In this document: positions 11,860 through 26,860 of the stretch, in pieces
Numbering within the stretch: the stretch's first letter is position 1
Layout: every line of letters begins with the position of its first letter
Assembly: GCA_965153455.1 (NCBI GenBank)
Contig: OZ234502.1
Span: forward strand, 8,525,495-8,589,494
DNA: 64,000 nt
Direction: 5' to 3'
Origin: Sphagnum compactum
Taxonomy: Eukaryota; Bryophyta; Sphagnopsida; Sphagnales
Made by a program: the position numbers and the translations under genes
Notes under the pieces: model-generated
Told to the model about the DNA's origin: nothing
What the model saw: the letters and a program-made list of their open reading frames with translations, nothing else
Databases searched by the model: none

Positions 11860-12925
11860 CTCAGCTTATGACACCTCAATGCTAAAATATCTTGGACCTT
11901 ATGGACAAAAATGCTTGATCTTCATGTGCGCACCTATATAAAGTAGGATAGAGTGAGATTTAGAAACTAATAAGTATTTTGAATGTGGTTGAATAAAATT
12001 ATGAAAGCTTATGGTTTAAAATTCGCAACTTGGGATTTATGGATTGTGTAACAATGGGTGTCGGGGAGTATTGGAGTCGAGATATGGTGTACAAGATATT
12101 GCAATGCAGATTAATGAAAGGATTCGACTTTAAAATCACTAGTACACATTGTCTATGACTAAGTTCCAACAGAAACTTGTTGGATTTTAAAGCATTAGAA
12201 GAAGGTATGTACTATGGGGAGGCAAATGATTTGATATTCCACGTATTTCAAAGACCTCTTCCATTCTGCATTTCATTTCAATTCTTTCCTTTCAAAAGTT
12301 TGTCTAACTGTGATTTTATTCTTATGTTAAGGAACAATAAATTGTCATGTATAAAATAAATGAGATAATATGAAATCCAATTATGTTTAAAACTAAGTAT
12401 AATTAATATAAATCTCATGGAATGGATGATGGACCTCATGTATAATATTTCACACCTTTATTATGTTTCTAAAACAATTGTCGGACACTAGTAGCTAGTG
12501 GATTTGATCAGGGCTTGATTTTGTAACCATCTAGCATTTAACTCTGTCATCCTTTAGAGTGTACATTCTTATCCAAGGTTTTAGAACATTCCACTGGGAA
12601 CCTCACATTTTGATGGGTTCAACCAGCAGGTTCAACGAGTGTGTCTATCCACATGGTAGACCATAATAACTGGTGGCATCCAAGGAAGGAGAGCATTGCC
12701 GCCACTTGACACCGAGGGCAACAAACTACTTAGCCAAGGAAACACAAAACGCTATGCAGAACACCCTTGGGAATGAAGTCTTCCCACCATAGTGTCAAAG
12801 TTCTATTTGCGTAAACAAAAAAGAAAGTCACTCAAAAGGAACAAACATGCCCACTATTGGAATTTGGGACCCTGACCGACATACATGAGCAATTCTTGGG
12901 CACCAAGAATTCAAAGTCGTTATTA

Positions 12926-13680
12926 AATCATGTGCTAGAAAAGGATTCTGTTCCCATCTACAGCTGCAAAATTTTCATCGATCTAAAAGATAATAATGCC
13001 AACCTTCAACCTCCCACCCCCGCCCTATTCTCTATTGTGACTCATATTCACCTCTCCTATAAATTAGATGAGGTGCCGCCCAAGTTCAATTGTTTTTTTT
13101 GCAATGAGCCAATTTGATTGGCCTTTCATTCAAGAAAGCTGAAACTATGGAGGCTTCCCAGAATAGAAGGTTCTATTTTGAAGTATGGAGTTCCATCCTT
13201 TGGCCCAGCTATATAGGTGAAAAGGAGGACAACATTTGCCAAAGCATATGGGATAACAGTGAGGTGCTATGGAGAACATGTTGGGGAACACATTGGGAAC
13301 TTGGGGAACATAATGGGAACCAGGGAAATTTTTTAAAATTCATTCCCCGCCCCCCCCCCCCCCCCCCCCCCCCCCCCAAAACTTAAAAGGGCAAAAGCAA
13401 GGCACCTTGAGTGCATGCTTGGGCCTTACCATTGGCTGCATGAAATTTCTCTTCCCACAAGAGTTGGACACCATTTTTGGCTTGGGCTAATACCCCTCAC
13501 AAAGAATACCACACCTATTATTCACCCCCTCTAGCCACCAGGTTGCACATGCTTTTGGTGGGCGTCAATCATGAATTTGTAAGAATTTGAATCATGTGCT
13601 AGAAAAGGGTAATCTTCCATGTACGACAGCAAAATTTTGAGGGATCTAAAAGATAAAAATGCCAGCCTTCACCTCGCCCT
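12926..13680. repeat. Diverged ~95-bp direct duplication
   Basis: The segment starting at 12926 (AATCATGTGCTAGAAAAGG, then GCAAAATTTT and ATCTAAAAGATAA) recurs from 13590 to about 13680 with point differences and small indels. The copies are about 664 bp apart. This is consistent with a duplicated transposon fragment. Confidence 0.75.
13350..13377. repeat. 28-nt poly-C tract
   Basis: An uninterrupted run of 28 C follows CCCCG. In an otherwise AT-rich region this is a striking homopolymer. It may be partly an assembly artefact, and its length is likely to be unreliable. Confidence 0.9.
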
Positions 13681-13823
13681 CTGGTTCCCAAGGCAGGCTG
13701 CTTCCAGGCCAGACGCTTCCATCGCCACCAAGTAGTGGGCAACGAGTTGTATTCAACCCCTCAAGCCACCACCAAGTTGCACATGCTTTTGGTGGGCGTC
13801 AATCATGAATTTGTAAGAATTTG
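13542..13823. repeat. Perfect 48-bp direct repeat, two copies
   Basis: Positions 13542-13589 and 13776-13823 are identical over 48 bp (start GTTGCACATGCTTTTGGTGG). The left flanks also match partly (AGCCACCA). The copies are 234 bp apart. The first copy directly abuts the second copy of the ~95-bp duplication, so the local structure is nested. Confidence 0.85.
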
Positions 13824-14258
13824 TGCTAATGTCCTCAAGCGGGTTTCATTTCAAATACTAGCTCTGAGCTATCCCAATGCTACTCAAGTTGGTTAATGCT
13901 TAGCCTTCTTTAACCTATATCTTGTCTACCTTATCTTATTAATTTGTAAACTGCCAAAGTTCGAAGTATGTAAGGGGTTTTATGTCTTTTATTCTAGACG
14001 TTCTCCTAAGTGGGATAGGTGGTCATCTGTTGGTTCCATTTCTTGGTTCTTCTAATTCTAGTTGTATGTGAAACAATGGTGATAAGCCCTAAATACTATA
14101 GTTATTAGTGATGTGAATCAATAGTAGGGAACAATGGTTATGTTTTGGAACAGGCCTTGGTAGAACCCTTTAACCCTTAACCATTGCAGCCCCTGACCAA
14201 GGTGGTTCAAAACCACCCCCGCCCACCACCACCAATATTCTTGCACCGGAGTTCTGAT

Positions 14259-14505
14259 GTCAAATTTTGACATGCCACACAAGTAGGTGACACCTTGTTA
14301 AGCCCCTCCCACGATTGATGAGAGAATGGTGTCTCTCATACTTTGCCGAATTTGACATGGCACACAAGTAGACTATTCCTCCTTAAGCCCCTCTCACCCT
14401 TGTGATTGGAGATTGGTGTCCCTCAAATGTTGTGGGATGTGTCACACCTCATTAAGCCCCTCCCACCCTTGTGTTGAGAGATTGGTGTCTCTCAAACTTT
14501 GTTGT
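14259..14505. repeat. Degenerate tandem repeat, three units of about 70-86 bp
   Basis: Three units share TTAAGCCCCTCYCAC... and GGTGTCYCTCA...TTTG. The anchor TAAGCCCCTC occurs at 14299, 14384 and 14453. The first two units also share TTTGACATGSCACACAAGTAG. Divergence between units is moderate. Confidence 0.8.
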
Positions 14506-16376
14506 AGGTTTCTTTTAGCTTTGCAATGTGCTCAAAGGAGGTTTAATTAAGCCAATCTTGGCCAGCTCTTTGAATTTTCAAATAATTGTCTATTTTAGGC
14601 ACTTGACTTCCTCAATTTTAAACAAACGGCCAGGTTCAACTCTTTCCCTTTTTTTCAATTTAAATTATTTTGTTGGGTATGAGGTTTTGATAATGTTGCA
14701 CAGTAATTTGTTGGGCCGATTTGTTTGAGAGAAAACTAGTTGAGTATATGTGCCGGTTTCCAATCAAAGAACTTGAACTGTCTATTAGTCCCAAGAAAAA
14801 TCAGCCATGAGTATCCAACCCAAGTCCCCTTTAGAACAATCCTTCTCTGATGGACAAACACTTTTCCCATCTTAGAACAACAAGTTTACTTTTTGAAATA
14901 TTGAAACTTTGATATGGTTGGAATTTTGAAAAAGTGAGCCTCAAATGCAAATAGGGGTGTTTTTGCTAGGAGAGGAAAAAAAACTTGATGACAAACAGAT
15001 TCTCTTTTTTCTCTTTGTGGGAAAACCTTTCTTATTTTGAGATGGATGGAGATTAGAAAATATGACATCAAATCCCCAATCTCCTTGCAATCCTTAACTT
15101 GCCACCTCTTCCTCTTTCCCCTTGATGATTTCTTACCTTGTACCATCAATATCTTCTTCGTCCTCTTATCACCATTCAATGCCTCAGAAAGGGCTCCATC
15201 AACTCCATGTTGCTTTTCACCTTATTGTTCTCCAAAAAATCAAAACTCACAACCATCAGGCCTTCACAAGACGCTATGGGTCGCATGGAGGTAAACTTTA
15301 CTCCAAAATCAGGTAAGCTTTTTGCCATAGCCAATAGACACATATCCGTTTATGTATACAATGCTGAGATTAATATGCCTAATAAAAGTTCTCCCAATAA
15401 CCCATGCAAGCTTGATGCTAGTTCCAATCCTTGTTTTAAACCCCACATTTGAGTGTATTCCTAAAAGGAGTGAAATCGGGCACCGTTTCATGAAACTAGG
15501 CATCAATTCAAAAGAATTGCAAGATCTTAGTTTTACAGGGGTTTCATTTACCGAAGAATATGATTAGCAGTCAAGGCCATACCCAATGGCCATTCCCCCA
15601 TTATTTAGCATTTTGGTTCACGGTGCACCTTGGAATTGAATTTTGTGACATTGGTGCAACACCACTGACATAGATATTGCAAAAAATTTCACCAAAATTG
15701 TTGGTGCATACTGCCTCCAATAGACTTAATCATTTCTAGCATCCAACTTTTCTTAGCTTTTTGAATACGTGGCTAATTACTCTAGTACCTTTGCAACTTT
15801 GACATATGTTTGAAATTTTCACTTCAACAAGATTTTTTTCAAAATTCAATATTTTATTTCACAATTTATTTTTCTTTGTGAAAAACAATTTCTGACAATT
15901 TTAACATTTTTGAAAGTTCCAATGACAATGAGTCATTGAAACTTGTTTAAGTGGGACAATTTTAGGTTCCATGAATAAGTATCATTTTAAATCTATGTCT
16001 TTTCAGAGTTTTTCCTTTTCCAATACCATAATCATGAGTAGATTCTCAATATCTTTTGCCCCAATTTGAATCCCATTTCTTAATAATTGAATTTGAGTAA
16101 ATTTAGTTAAATTTGAAGCCACTGAACTTTGAATTCCATTCAATGTATTGGAATAAAATCTAAAATAAAATTTACAAATCTGAATTAAATTGAATTGAAT
16201 TCAAAAGATATATAATTATAATTATAAGTAAACCTGAATTGAAATTCCAGTTGCATACAATGTCATCCAACATTTTTCATTTGAATGGAACTTAAAAGTT
16301 TCCACAAAATCAATTCATTTTTTTCATCACTTGATCAACACTAGTAATGCGCAGTCGCTTGGAGCCCAAGTAATAT

Positions 16377-16400
16377 AATTAGTGTTGAAGCTGCCAAGGT
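16377..16400. mobile_element. Possible MITE end next to the helicase gene
   Basis: The motif AATTAGTGTTGAAGCTGCCAAGGTACTATGG matches in outline the terminal repeat of the element at 52373-52566 and a stretch near 27103-27125. Only one end is clear here; the AT-rich DNA to its left could be the body. The helicase leader starts within a few hundred bases. Confidence 0.4.
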
Positions 16401-16740
16401 ACTATGGTATACATACTTCGTCCATCCATTCCAACATTTCATCGCAACTCTGTACTGTGTCTTTGTTCATCCGCAGCAGCATTTCATCGTCACTCTCTTC
16501 TGCGTGGAGCTCAACTTCTTCGCTTCTGCAACTTTGTGTTTTGTGCTGCTTTGTGTGTTTCTCGGAGAGGATTAGGGTTTTCTGAGTTGCTTGCTTGCTT
16601 GCTTCCATCTCTCTTCTTCCTTTCAAAATCCTTTTTGCACTGTTGATGAGGTTTTTCTTCTTTTCTGCTTTTATTTTCCCTTCTTCTCTTGTCTGATTTA
16701 GGTTTATGGTTATTTGGTTTTGTGTACTACAGCTCGTTGA

Positions 16741-18708
<1,968 letters not shown>

Positions 18709-19573
18709 CTCATTTGTCTGATACTTTGAGAGTGGCACTGATAAGATCATGACTGCATTCATTTGGCTTGCATTCATTTTGGTGGAACTGACACATCTTG
18801 ATTGTCAAGACAGTTCTTGAAAATTGGTGTGGGTAGGATTTTGTCTTTTATGGAGGATATCTTGTATGGCAAGTGCTTCTTGATGCAGCACCATGCCAGT
18901 CCAAATGGCAATCCACAATTGGGAACTTCCTGCTACGTTGTTATTGCCATGAATACTCCATTGACTCTAGAGTTCTCCAGTGCTTCAATGTGCTAGGGGA
19001 GAGGAGATTTGAAAAGTATAACCAATAGCTTTCATCAACCTGCATTTGGGAACAAATTTCTTGAAGCTTTCTTCAAAGTGTAAAACATTCTCCTAATCTA
19101 TCCCTATTCTTAGTAGCTTTGTGTCCATGGAACCATTGGATGCTTTTTGTCACCTGTAACTTTTGCTCCCTCAAGAAGCATCTGACTAGATTCTGGAAAA
19201 CAATCTCCTGCAATTGCATATGTTCACAATCAGTTGAAGATATTTGGATATTTGGACCTTGGACACAACTGGAACAAACATTACCTCTGGTATGTGAAAT
19301 ATAGATTGTACAAGGCAATACTGCTGAGCACAAATTGTTATTTGATGCAAGTACTGTTCTTCATTATGGAACAAGGTACTCTCTTCATTGCATGTGAACA
19401 ACACAGTGGATGAAAGGTACAACATGGATGTCTCCTTAATCTTCAGATCAAGCAGTCTGAACATGACTACTAAGCTTGTTCTGAACATAACATGACTACT
19501 AAGCAAAGCCAATGCTGTTTTATGCAATGCCAATCAAGACACGGCATTGAAGCAAGATAAAAGAGCATGGTGG
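18709..19573. other. Convergent 3' flanks of helicase and NAC-beta
   Basis: The two genes converge here. Small frames on both strands have no family resemblance. The region most likely contains the two 3' UTRs and their polyadenylation sites; I could not place these precisely. Confidence 0.5.
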
Positions 19574-21276
19574 CTAGGCAACAGCCTCCTGCTTTGAAGC
19601 TTCCTCAAAGCTCTCCCCCTCTACAAGATCAGGAACGTCATCGTCGTCCTCATCTGCAGCACCTGCACTTTCTTGCCTCTGAAACTGCTGTGCTAACTTT
19701 TTCAAATTCGCCAAATTGTCTGGACCTGTGTGTCAGTGTAGGCAGTGTGAAAACTAAGCAAGAAGCTGCAGATCACATTCATCTTGGCAAGTAATTTCCC
19801 ATGAATCAATCTCAAAACTTAGCATCCTCTATTGGAAGGTGTTCATGCCATTCATTACCTAGAAAAGAACAGAGGTGCACTTGCAAGTCTATTATGGTGG
19901 TTAGAATTGAGCAATTAATTTCCTCCTATACATTCACTTTCAAGCTGCTGAAATATGCTGGTGAAATTTCAAAGTTAAAACATACCAAGCTGATTGATGA
20001 TCCCTGGCAAAAGGTCCTGAAGTTCTGTTGGATCAAAGCAAAGACCCAGAGGCAACAAGTCAGGAGCAAAACCCATAAACCCTGAATCCCAAAAGCTGCA
20101 CATGCACTATGAAAACATAAAACCAGTCTAAACAGTATACAAACACATTCCAGATACCAAGCCTAAGCAGGAAACAAAAACACAATTTTTTTCCCATCAG
20201 TTATGCCAGACTTACTCTTTGTTTGTGAAGCTCCACTGACAACCCATGTGTTAGCAGCAATGGATGCTTGCACTGCAAACAATAAAGCACGAATAAACAG
20301 CATGAATGAACAGCATGAATGGTGAATATTTCAGGATTTATTGCATGCACACTTTGAAGCAAGAAAACTGCACACATTGTTATGCCAAAAGCGTACACTA
20401 CAAAGACAAATTCCTATGAACAAGCTGCTATTTTACAATCCTGAATTTCATTGCAATTTTGTCATCACTAGAAATCAGTTCAAACTACTAGCAATCAATA
20501 ACTCAACGGCACTCTGCACTGCATGCATCACAGAGTGCCAAAAAAAGGCATTTGCAGATGGCAATGGCATGAGTGAGGGGGACAATACCCTTAGGGTTTA
20601 CAAAGTGGATGACAGTTTCATCTTTGAAGATGTTGACTTCCTCAATGCCCGGAATGGTATTGACCCCCAGCCTCTTCAAAGTGCTCTGCAACCTCTTGTC
20701 ATCCGTTGTGGTGGTCTTGTGCACGGCTTTCTTTTTTCTGTGCTACAAGGCAGCAATTTCAAAACCCCACACACTTTCTCCCTCAAAGAATCACGCCCCT
20801 GAGAATGTCTTCACCAAGACTACTACAAGAATGGTAACGTAAATTTGGGACACAGGTACGAACAGCTGCTGCTACTCGTGGAGACAGGCCCCTTGATGCA
20901 GAGCTTCCACAAAGCTATAGACTCTCAGAACCCTTAATCGTTCGGAATATTTTATTCTCTTCATTAATCGAAGCTACGAAAGAAGTACGACAAAGACATT
21001 ATTGCTCAGTAATCTCAGGACCAGAATACGGCGGAGAGACGAGGTCACTACGAAACCGAGCATACCTATTGCAACGAACCAAAAATGTCTAAACCTTGGA
21101 AACTAGCCTACCATAAGAGAACAACAACAACCGGCATAGGAAAACACAGCAGCAGAAAGCGAGGGCAAAAAAAGCAGACAAAAATGAAGAGATCCAGAGG
21201 CTACATACCTTCTAACACTACCCTTGCCGCCAGTGCGGACGGCACTGGCCATCTTCATGAGCTTTTCCTTGTTCAT
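19574..21276 (-). CDS. BTF3: Nascent polypeptide-associated complex subunit beta (BTF3), five exons
   Basis: NAC-beta pairs with NAC-alpha at the ribosomal exit tunnel, contacts nascent chains and limits mistargeting; it is also known as basic transcription factor 3. Exons (minus): 21276-21209, 20737-20589, 20272-20216, 20024-19986, 19725-19574. Junction phases are 2, 1, 1, 1; total 154 aa. The N-terminus [26 protein letters not shown] is the basic ribosome-binding motif. The NAC domain runs from [20 protein letters not shown] through [13 protein letters not shown] to [13 protein letters not shown]. The tail is acidic ([19 protein letters not shown]), as usual for plants. The start is chosen at MNKEK; an upstream in-frame Met adds 19 residues foreign to the family. 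One exon is only 39 bp. Complete, with no sign of damage. Confidence 0.96.
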
Positions 21277-21611
21277 GGTGGCGGCGATGGCGATGCACGA
21301 ACAAAGCTCTCTCGCACACAAGGAGGAAAGCACAGCGAGAGAGACAACCCTTCTTTAGGGTTGCTCCCACCCGTGATTCACCCGGGTCACCCGCGCTTTC
21401 CACTTTGTGCTTTACCACCAGCCTGGTGGTACTGAGGCTAATTTCCTGCTGCCCTGCCCGGGCCAACTGCAGTATCCCCTTGGCACATAGTACAGAGGCT
21501 TTCTGCTCCCCTTCCTCCTCTTTCACAAAACCCAAAAACTACCCTTTATATGAATATATTCATTTCTAATTTGAGATTTTTTATTACTTCTTTTTGTTAT
21601 TCTAGTTTTCA

Positions 21612-21950
21612 ACCTTTAAAAAAATACTTATGGACAAGTCTTTGACTATGGAATGCAGCCATTCCACCTCAGAATGAGGCAAGCCAACAAGTGCAAGCCA
21701 CCATTCCATTAGATGGTAACGGGTTCTTCTAAGGCCTATCCCAAAGTGTCCGTTCCACTTAGGAACAAGGTGAGCCTGGTAGGGCAAGCCACTGTTCCAT
21801 TACACCGTAACAGGTTCTTCCAAGGACTGTTCCAAAGAGCCCGTTCCAGCTAGGAACAAGGCAGGCCTGGTAGGGCGAATCACCATTCCATTAGGCAGCA
21901 TTAATGAGTTATTTCAAGACCTGTTCCAAAGTATAACCCGTTTCCTCATT
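21612..21950. repeat. Minisatellite, 91-bp unit, about three copies
   Basis: The anchor motif YYRTTCCATTA occurs at 21701, 21792 and 21883, spaced exactly 91 bp. Units share GTTCTTC, CCGTTCCA, TAGGAACAAGG and CCTGGTAGGGC. A partial, more diverged unit precedes them. It sits about 340 bp upstream of the NAC-beta start codon, in its promoter region. Confidence 0.9.
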
Positions 21951-23121
21951 GTCAACTTACGTTTCAATCACGTTCTCAGTTGTTGATTCACATGACAATG
22001 GACTTGGACTACACAAAAAGTGAAGCCTGTAGATGATTGCTTGCCCCACCTGGGAGAAAAGCTTGGAGAGGGGGTTCGAATAGGAGCCCAAAACCAGTTG
22101 CATATTTGAAATCAACTCACTAAGAGGCATTCTCAGAGCTAACTATTTGCTTCTGCCAATTCTCACTCTTACTTTATCTATGTACAAAAACATACAAAGG
22201 TTGAATCAATTTAGATTTTCTTAGTATGTCTTCATAGGAATGCAACACACATGTTGATGTGAGACACAACAACAACACCAGCAGCCAAAGTGTGTGAAAA
22301 AGTTTGTACAGCATCACAAAGTTCTATAATGCGGTTTATGAAGTCTATGCACTCACCTCCAAAACTTTGGAAGTTCAACAGAGCTTGCTGCAGAGGAAAA
22401 ATGCTACATAGGAAAACATGATCTATTCAACATCGAGAACATGAAGAGATTGCAGCAGAGGAAAAAATTTACAGTGTAAGATACAATCTCTTGTAAACTG
22501 GCTACTCAACAACAATGAACATTGCAAATGTCTGACATCCATAAAAATTGAAGGCGTAGCATGCAGATAATTGAATCTAAATAAGCAGAAATTGCTATCT
22601 TTTCAGCCTGCAGGTCAGCAATCAATGCTATTGGCTGCAAATAAATTGTACATAAGCAGATATTGTGGCTTTCATAAGACTGCAGTATTAAATTCCAGAA
22701 ACCCACAACCACTTCACACCATTATTCCAACAGTGTTTGCCACATTTATCAAGTTGGCCACAAGAGAGGATCTCCAATATCTAGCTACTGAGAGATCTAT
22801 AAAAATCCTTTGAAGACTTGCACTACAAACATTTATACTCAGCTAAAATCCAGTTCAAACACTTGTCAGCAAGATATTGCACATCAACCTTCAGGTATGA
22901 GCAATCCTTTGTTCTCTAGATGCTGAAATGGAATTGAGTCACAGCTTACTGTATTGAAGTGCACTGTTTTTGTACAGTGAGTTTTCTTCTGTGTACTCCA
23001 AGGAACTGTCATAACAATGAATGGTGGGAGTGGTGGTGGGTTGGGGCTCAGCTGCACTAGAAAAATCGGGCTCAGCTAGAATTCTCTCCTGAGCACATGT
23101 TAGTAGTAATTAGGTCAATTA
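21951..23121. other. Intergenic, no gene recognised
   Basis: This is the gap between the NAC-beta upstream repeats and the Qa-SNARE stop codon. The only open frames are short and unrelated to known families. The right part should include the SNARE 3' UTR. Confidence 0.5.
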
Positions 23122-25840
23122 CTAAGCTATAAAAACAACAAATATAAGTAAAAATGCAAGTAAGACAAAGAAAATCTTGATGATGAGCCATCTATTGGAG
23201 GAGATGCTGTTCAGGTACTTGAGAAGTTGTCCCTGTGCTCCTTCCACATTTGCCAATGTGTCATCCATGTTCTCATCAATTCTGCACACCATCCAGACAG
23301 GCCAGCAAATTTCAAGATCCTCAAACTCCTGCTAAGTTTCTACCATGTACAATTCATCTGAAGCAGCAATAACATGTTTGCACAACCATAGGACATGCTT
23401 TCTCTAATTGTCTCACAGCTTGAGTCAAGGTATTTACTTTCAAACCTCAGCTGGTGCATGCCCACTGCCAGAATCAACTAGTGTCACCCTTGGCTCTTCA
23501 AAGAGCCAAAACTAGACTGAGCCAACAAAACACTTTCAGCCACTGGGGTTGATTACTAAGACTAATCTCTACTTAAATTGTCATCAATCCATGACAAATC
23601 TATACAGGGGAGACCCTTCAATGCTAAGAAAAAGCCAATCAATTGACCAGCTAGATCCCTGGAACAAAATTGACAGCTGTAGACTTGTCACAATAGTGGT
23701 ACCTTATTGCCATTTCACCTTGCTGGGCCACCATGGTGGCCAATTGTGAGAAGATGTTACTCAGTTCTACAATTGTGGACTCCACATTTTGAAGTGCCTC
23801 TGCTCTGTTCTGCATATAGCTATCCTGTACAGGTGCCATTTGTTGCTGCATCTGTGCTTGCCCTTGTGCTGCTTTTGGTTCAACACCCTCCTGTGTTGAT
23901 CGTCGCCTGCAAAGGGAGATAGAATGAGAGGCAAATTCTGTAACAAAGCAAAACTCACTGAAAGACACCAATAAGCTGTTGTCCCTTTTCAGAAAGCCCA
24001 TTAAATTGTGAGATGATTGCTGGAAGATCCTGAAGTGTATAAATCCACCACTCAATTACAAAAAGTGACTATCAAATTGCATTTCTCAGAGAGATTGAAA
24101 CAATATCAATAGTCCATTTTGGTGCCCTAAAACTCAAAAGACAGATGATATGATATGATTGCATAGATGGAAAGGAAGGGATGGAGCAATTGTAAATGTT
24201 TTAAGAAGTCTGGCATTCTGAAGACCTCTAAATTGGTCCCCTGGAAAGATGTTCTGATTTTCCAGAGACCTGTGAAGAAATTTTTCTGTCTTCTTTAATC
24301 ATGGTTGCAAGAAAAATTCAGCTGCAGTCAATCAGTCTCAATCAGAACTCATTCCAGCCTCACAAGAATCAAGAGACTTGTGTGAATCACCTTGAGCTGA
24401 AAAGCTGAGAGTTAGAGGTGGCTCCATTAGCCCATGGAGCAGGAGAGGCACTTAAAGCATTACTTGTACTGGTACTGCTGGCAGTTGCAAGTGGCCGCTG
24501 TCGGGCAAATGGGTTGGACTGATCTTTAGAGGCTGTTGCAGAGAAAATCTGCCGTCTATTCTCATGAACTTTCAAGTTCTGCAGGTCAAAGAGAAGCACT
24601 GCATGAGACACAAAATGCATTTACTGAGAGATAGTAATTAACAGGTCTGCACTGTCATTTTGCCATCATTACAGTTTCCCCTTCGGATTTGCACTCACCT
24701 CTGTTCTCATTGTCAAGACATCCTTAAAATCCTTTGTTGTACTCATGAGTCGGCTCTTCAGGTCATCAACAATAGTAGTTGAATGCTCACTACTATGTTT
24801 TGTCCGATTTGCCGCTTCATTCCGTGAATCACAAAGAACCTGTAAGTCTGAAATGGCTGCATTCAGTGCAGTTATATCCTGCTTGATGACTGAAGTAAGA
24901 TCTTGTATCTCTACAGCTGGATCATCAAACATAGATGTCCTCTTTGCCACTGCAATATAACCACAAACACAACCTGGTTAGTGGAGTTCAACAATGGCAA
25001 TCAAACAACTTCAGATTGTTCAACTTGAATGTTGGGACTCTTATATGAAATTTGTTAAGAGAAACAGCACATGAAACCAGTCTTGCTTCTAGCATTTGTC
25101 AAAATACCCAGGACTCTGTGATCCATGCAACCTTATGCTGCACATTCATACCTCTCATCTATATCTCTTATGCAGCAATCCTAATTGCATTATCCCAGGT
25201 ATAATTGATTGTCACCAACTGGTCTGCCACAAAAAATGTGTCAGATGGAACTTTGCAGACTGTTTGCAGAGCAACAGTTTACCCAATGACATTGGAAAAC
25301 CCACTTGATAATGAATAGGTATCCTCAAAGGGCAACTAGGCACCTTCAGTTATGTTTTACACGTGCAGGAAAAAAGCTTGCTGAGAGTACTGAAAGGAAT
25401 CATAGAGCTAATATATCCCATGGCTTAGGAACTGTCAGCAGATTGCATCTCCAACTACCAATGCTGATTAAGAAGAAAACTGCATCAAAAACTTCCTGTC
25501 AGCATAGTCTAAGAATGTATATAAATTTGCAGGTGAACGTACATTTTGTCAGCTTTGAGAGCTTTTGTGAAGTTTGATGTATACTGAGACCAATCCGTGA
25601 GGCTCGTCTGTTGAACTCCGATTGAGCAGAGCCGGAGGGTTCAGGCCCCAGCAACCTTGAGGATTCATGATGATGATGACCATTGCTAGCGGTAGCAGAT
25701 CCATTGGCACCAGATCCATGCGATGCTTGTGTTTTCCTCAAACGATCGGCAATTGCATGGAACTCTGAAGTTCGATCCCTCCGGGAGGAAGGCGGTAGTG
25801 ATCCAACAGCGAATGCCATGTCTGCGTCCGTCTCTACCAC
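23122..25840 (-). CDS. SYP3: Qa-SNARE of the SYP3 family (syntaxin-5/Sed5 type), five exons
   Basis: Golgi Qa-SNARE (Sed5/syntaxin 5 relative) that drives fusion of vesicles in ER-Golgi and intra-Golgi traffic. Exons (minus): 25840-25543, 24949-24699, 24578-24391, 23906-23703, 23281-23122; phases 1, 0, 2, 2; total 366 aa. The N-terminus has DRTSEFHAIADRLR, resembling the Sed5-type motif. SEFNRRASRIGLSIHQTSQKL begins the Habc region, and KDFKDVLTMRTENLKVHENRR is highly typical of plant SYP31/32. A Gln-rich linker precedes the SNARE helix (NRAEALQNVESTI...QQGEMAIRIDENMDDT), with the expected central Gln in QQGE. A C-terminal membrane anchor (WLIIKIFFVLLAFLLIF) ends in FIA-stop. A second Met at 25819 (MAFAVG) would give 359 aa; the choice between the two is uncertain. 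Confidence 0.95.
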
Positions 25841-26860
25841 CTTTGTCTTTTTGCGTTTCTGTCCCTCCCCGTCCGAGCTAAGGTGCTACTTTCACAATTG
25901 TCTCAAATCTCTGCACCCTGAAACCCTAGGTGCTCCTCTAGCTTTTCGGCTGTTGGCCTCACTTTCACAAAAGAAGCTTCAGATCATGCAAGTGACGCTC
26001 CTGCGCTCACAAACCCCAAGAAACTTGCGCACGACGAAAACCGTATGCTTCTCCAAAGAGAGAGACGCCGACAGAAAGAGAGATCCCACTTCCAATGGCG
26101 AATGGCGGAACTTACGACACAAAAGCAAAAACACCGCGGGATCTGAACATTTAAGGCTCTATTATATCTCCTTCAGAACTTCTATCCCCTTCTCAGATTC
26201 AAGGTTTGCTGATGCGTACACACCTTTGAGGATCCAGCAACAGTCGACGACGCTGGAAAACACAGGAACGAGGCCAGACTCTTCCCCCAAGAAGCACCGG
26301 AACTAACAACCGACCTTTCGATACAAGCGCAGGTGGCTTAGCAGCAGCAGCCTTCCCTGAGTTTTCTAGCTCCTTCCAACACGCTTTTAGATCCACCGCT
26401 CCCTTCAAAATCTCAACCAACACAAAACCAGATCACTGCTGCCATCTCCAGCCGTGCCTCAAAACCGACCGAGAGAGACTCCAAACAACCCTGGTATGTA
26501 AACAACGAAACACAGACAGGAACAAGATCTTGCACGCCAGAAAACCTGCTCCGACCTTTCCGACCAAATCTAAGTCAAATGTACACAGAATGAAACCAAA
26601 TCTTTTCAGGCACTTTCCGGTACTCGCCGTCGACAAGATGCTGGATCCGCAGCGTGAGAGGAAGATGGACGAAATAAGAGGAGATGGCGAAAGAATGAAG
26701 AGAAAGGGAAACGAGAAAGCGAAGAAGAAGAACGAGCTCTGGCGAGAATGCGAAGAACTTTCTGACAAGACGAGGAAGACGACGACGAAGACCAATAATG
26801 AGGTGTAAGTGCCAGGTGCCAGTTTTCGGCACCTCAATTTTCTGCCTCTTTACAACCAAA
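25841..26860. other. GC-richer SNARE upstream region, unresolved open frames
   Basis: This should carry the 5' UTR and promoter of the Qa-SNARE gene. Overlapping open frames of 70-200 codons occur on both strands, including a very basic plus-strand one (26530-26808). None shows a recognisable domain. Their presence on both strands suggests base composition rather than coding. Confidence 0.4.
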
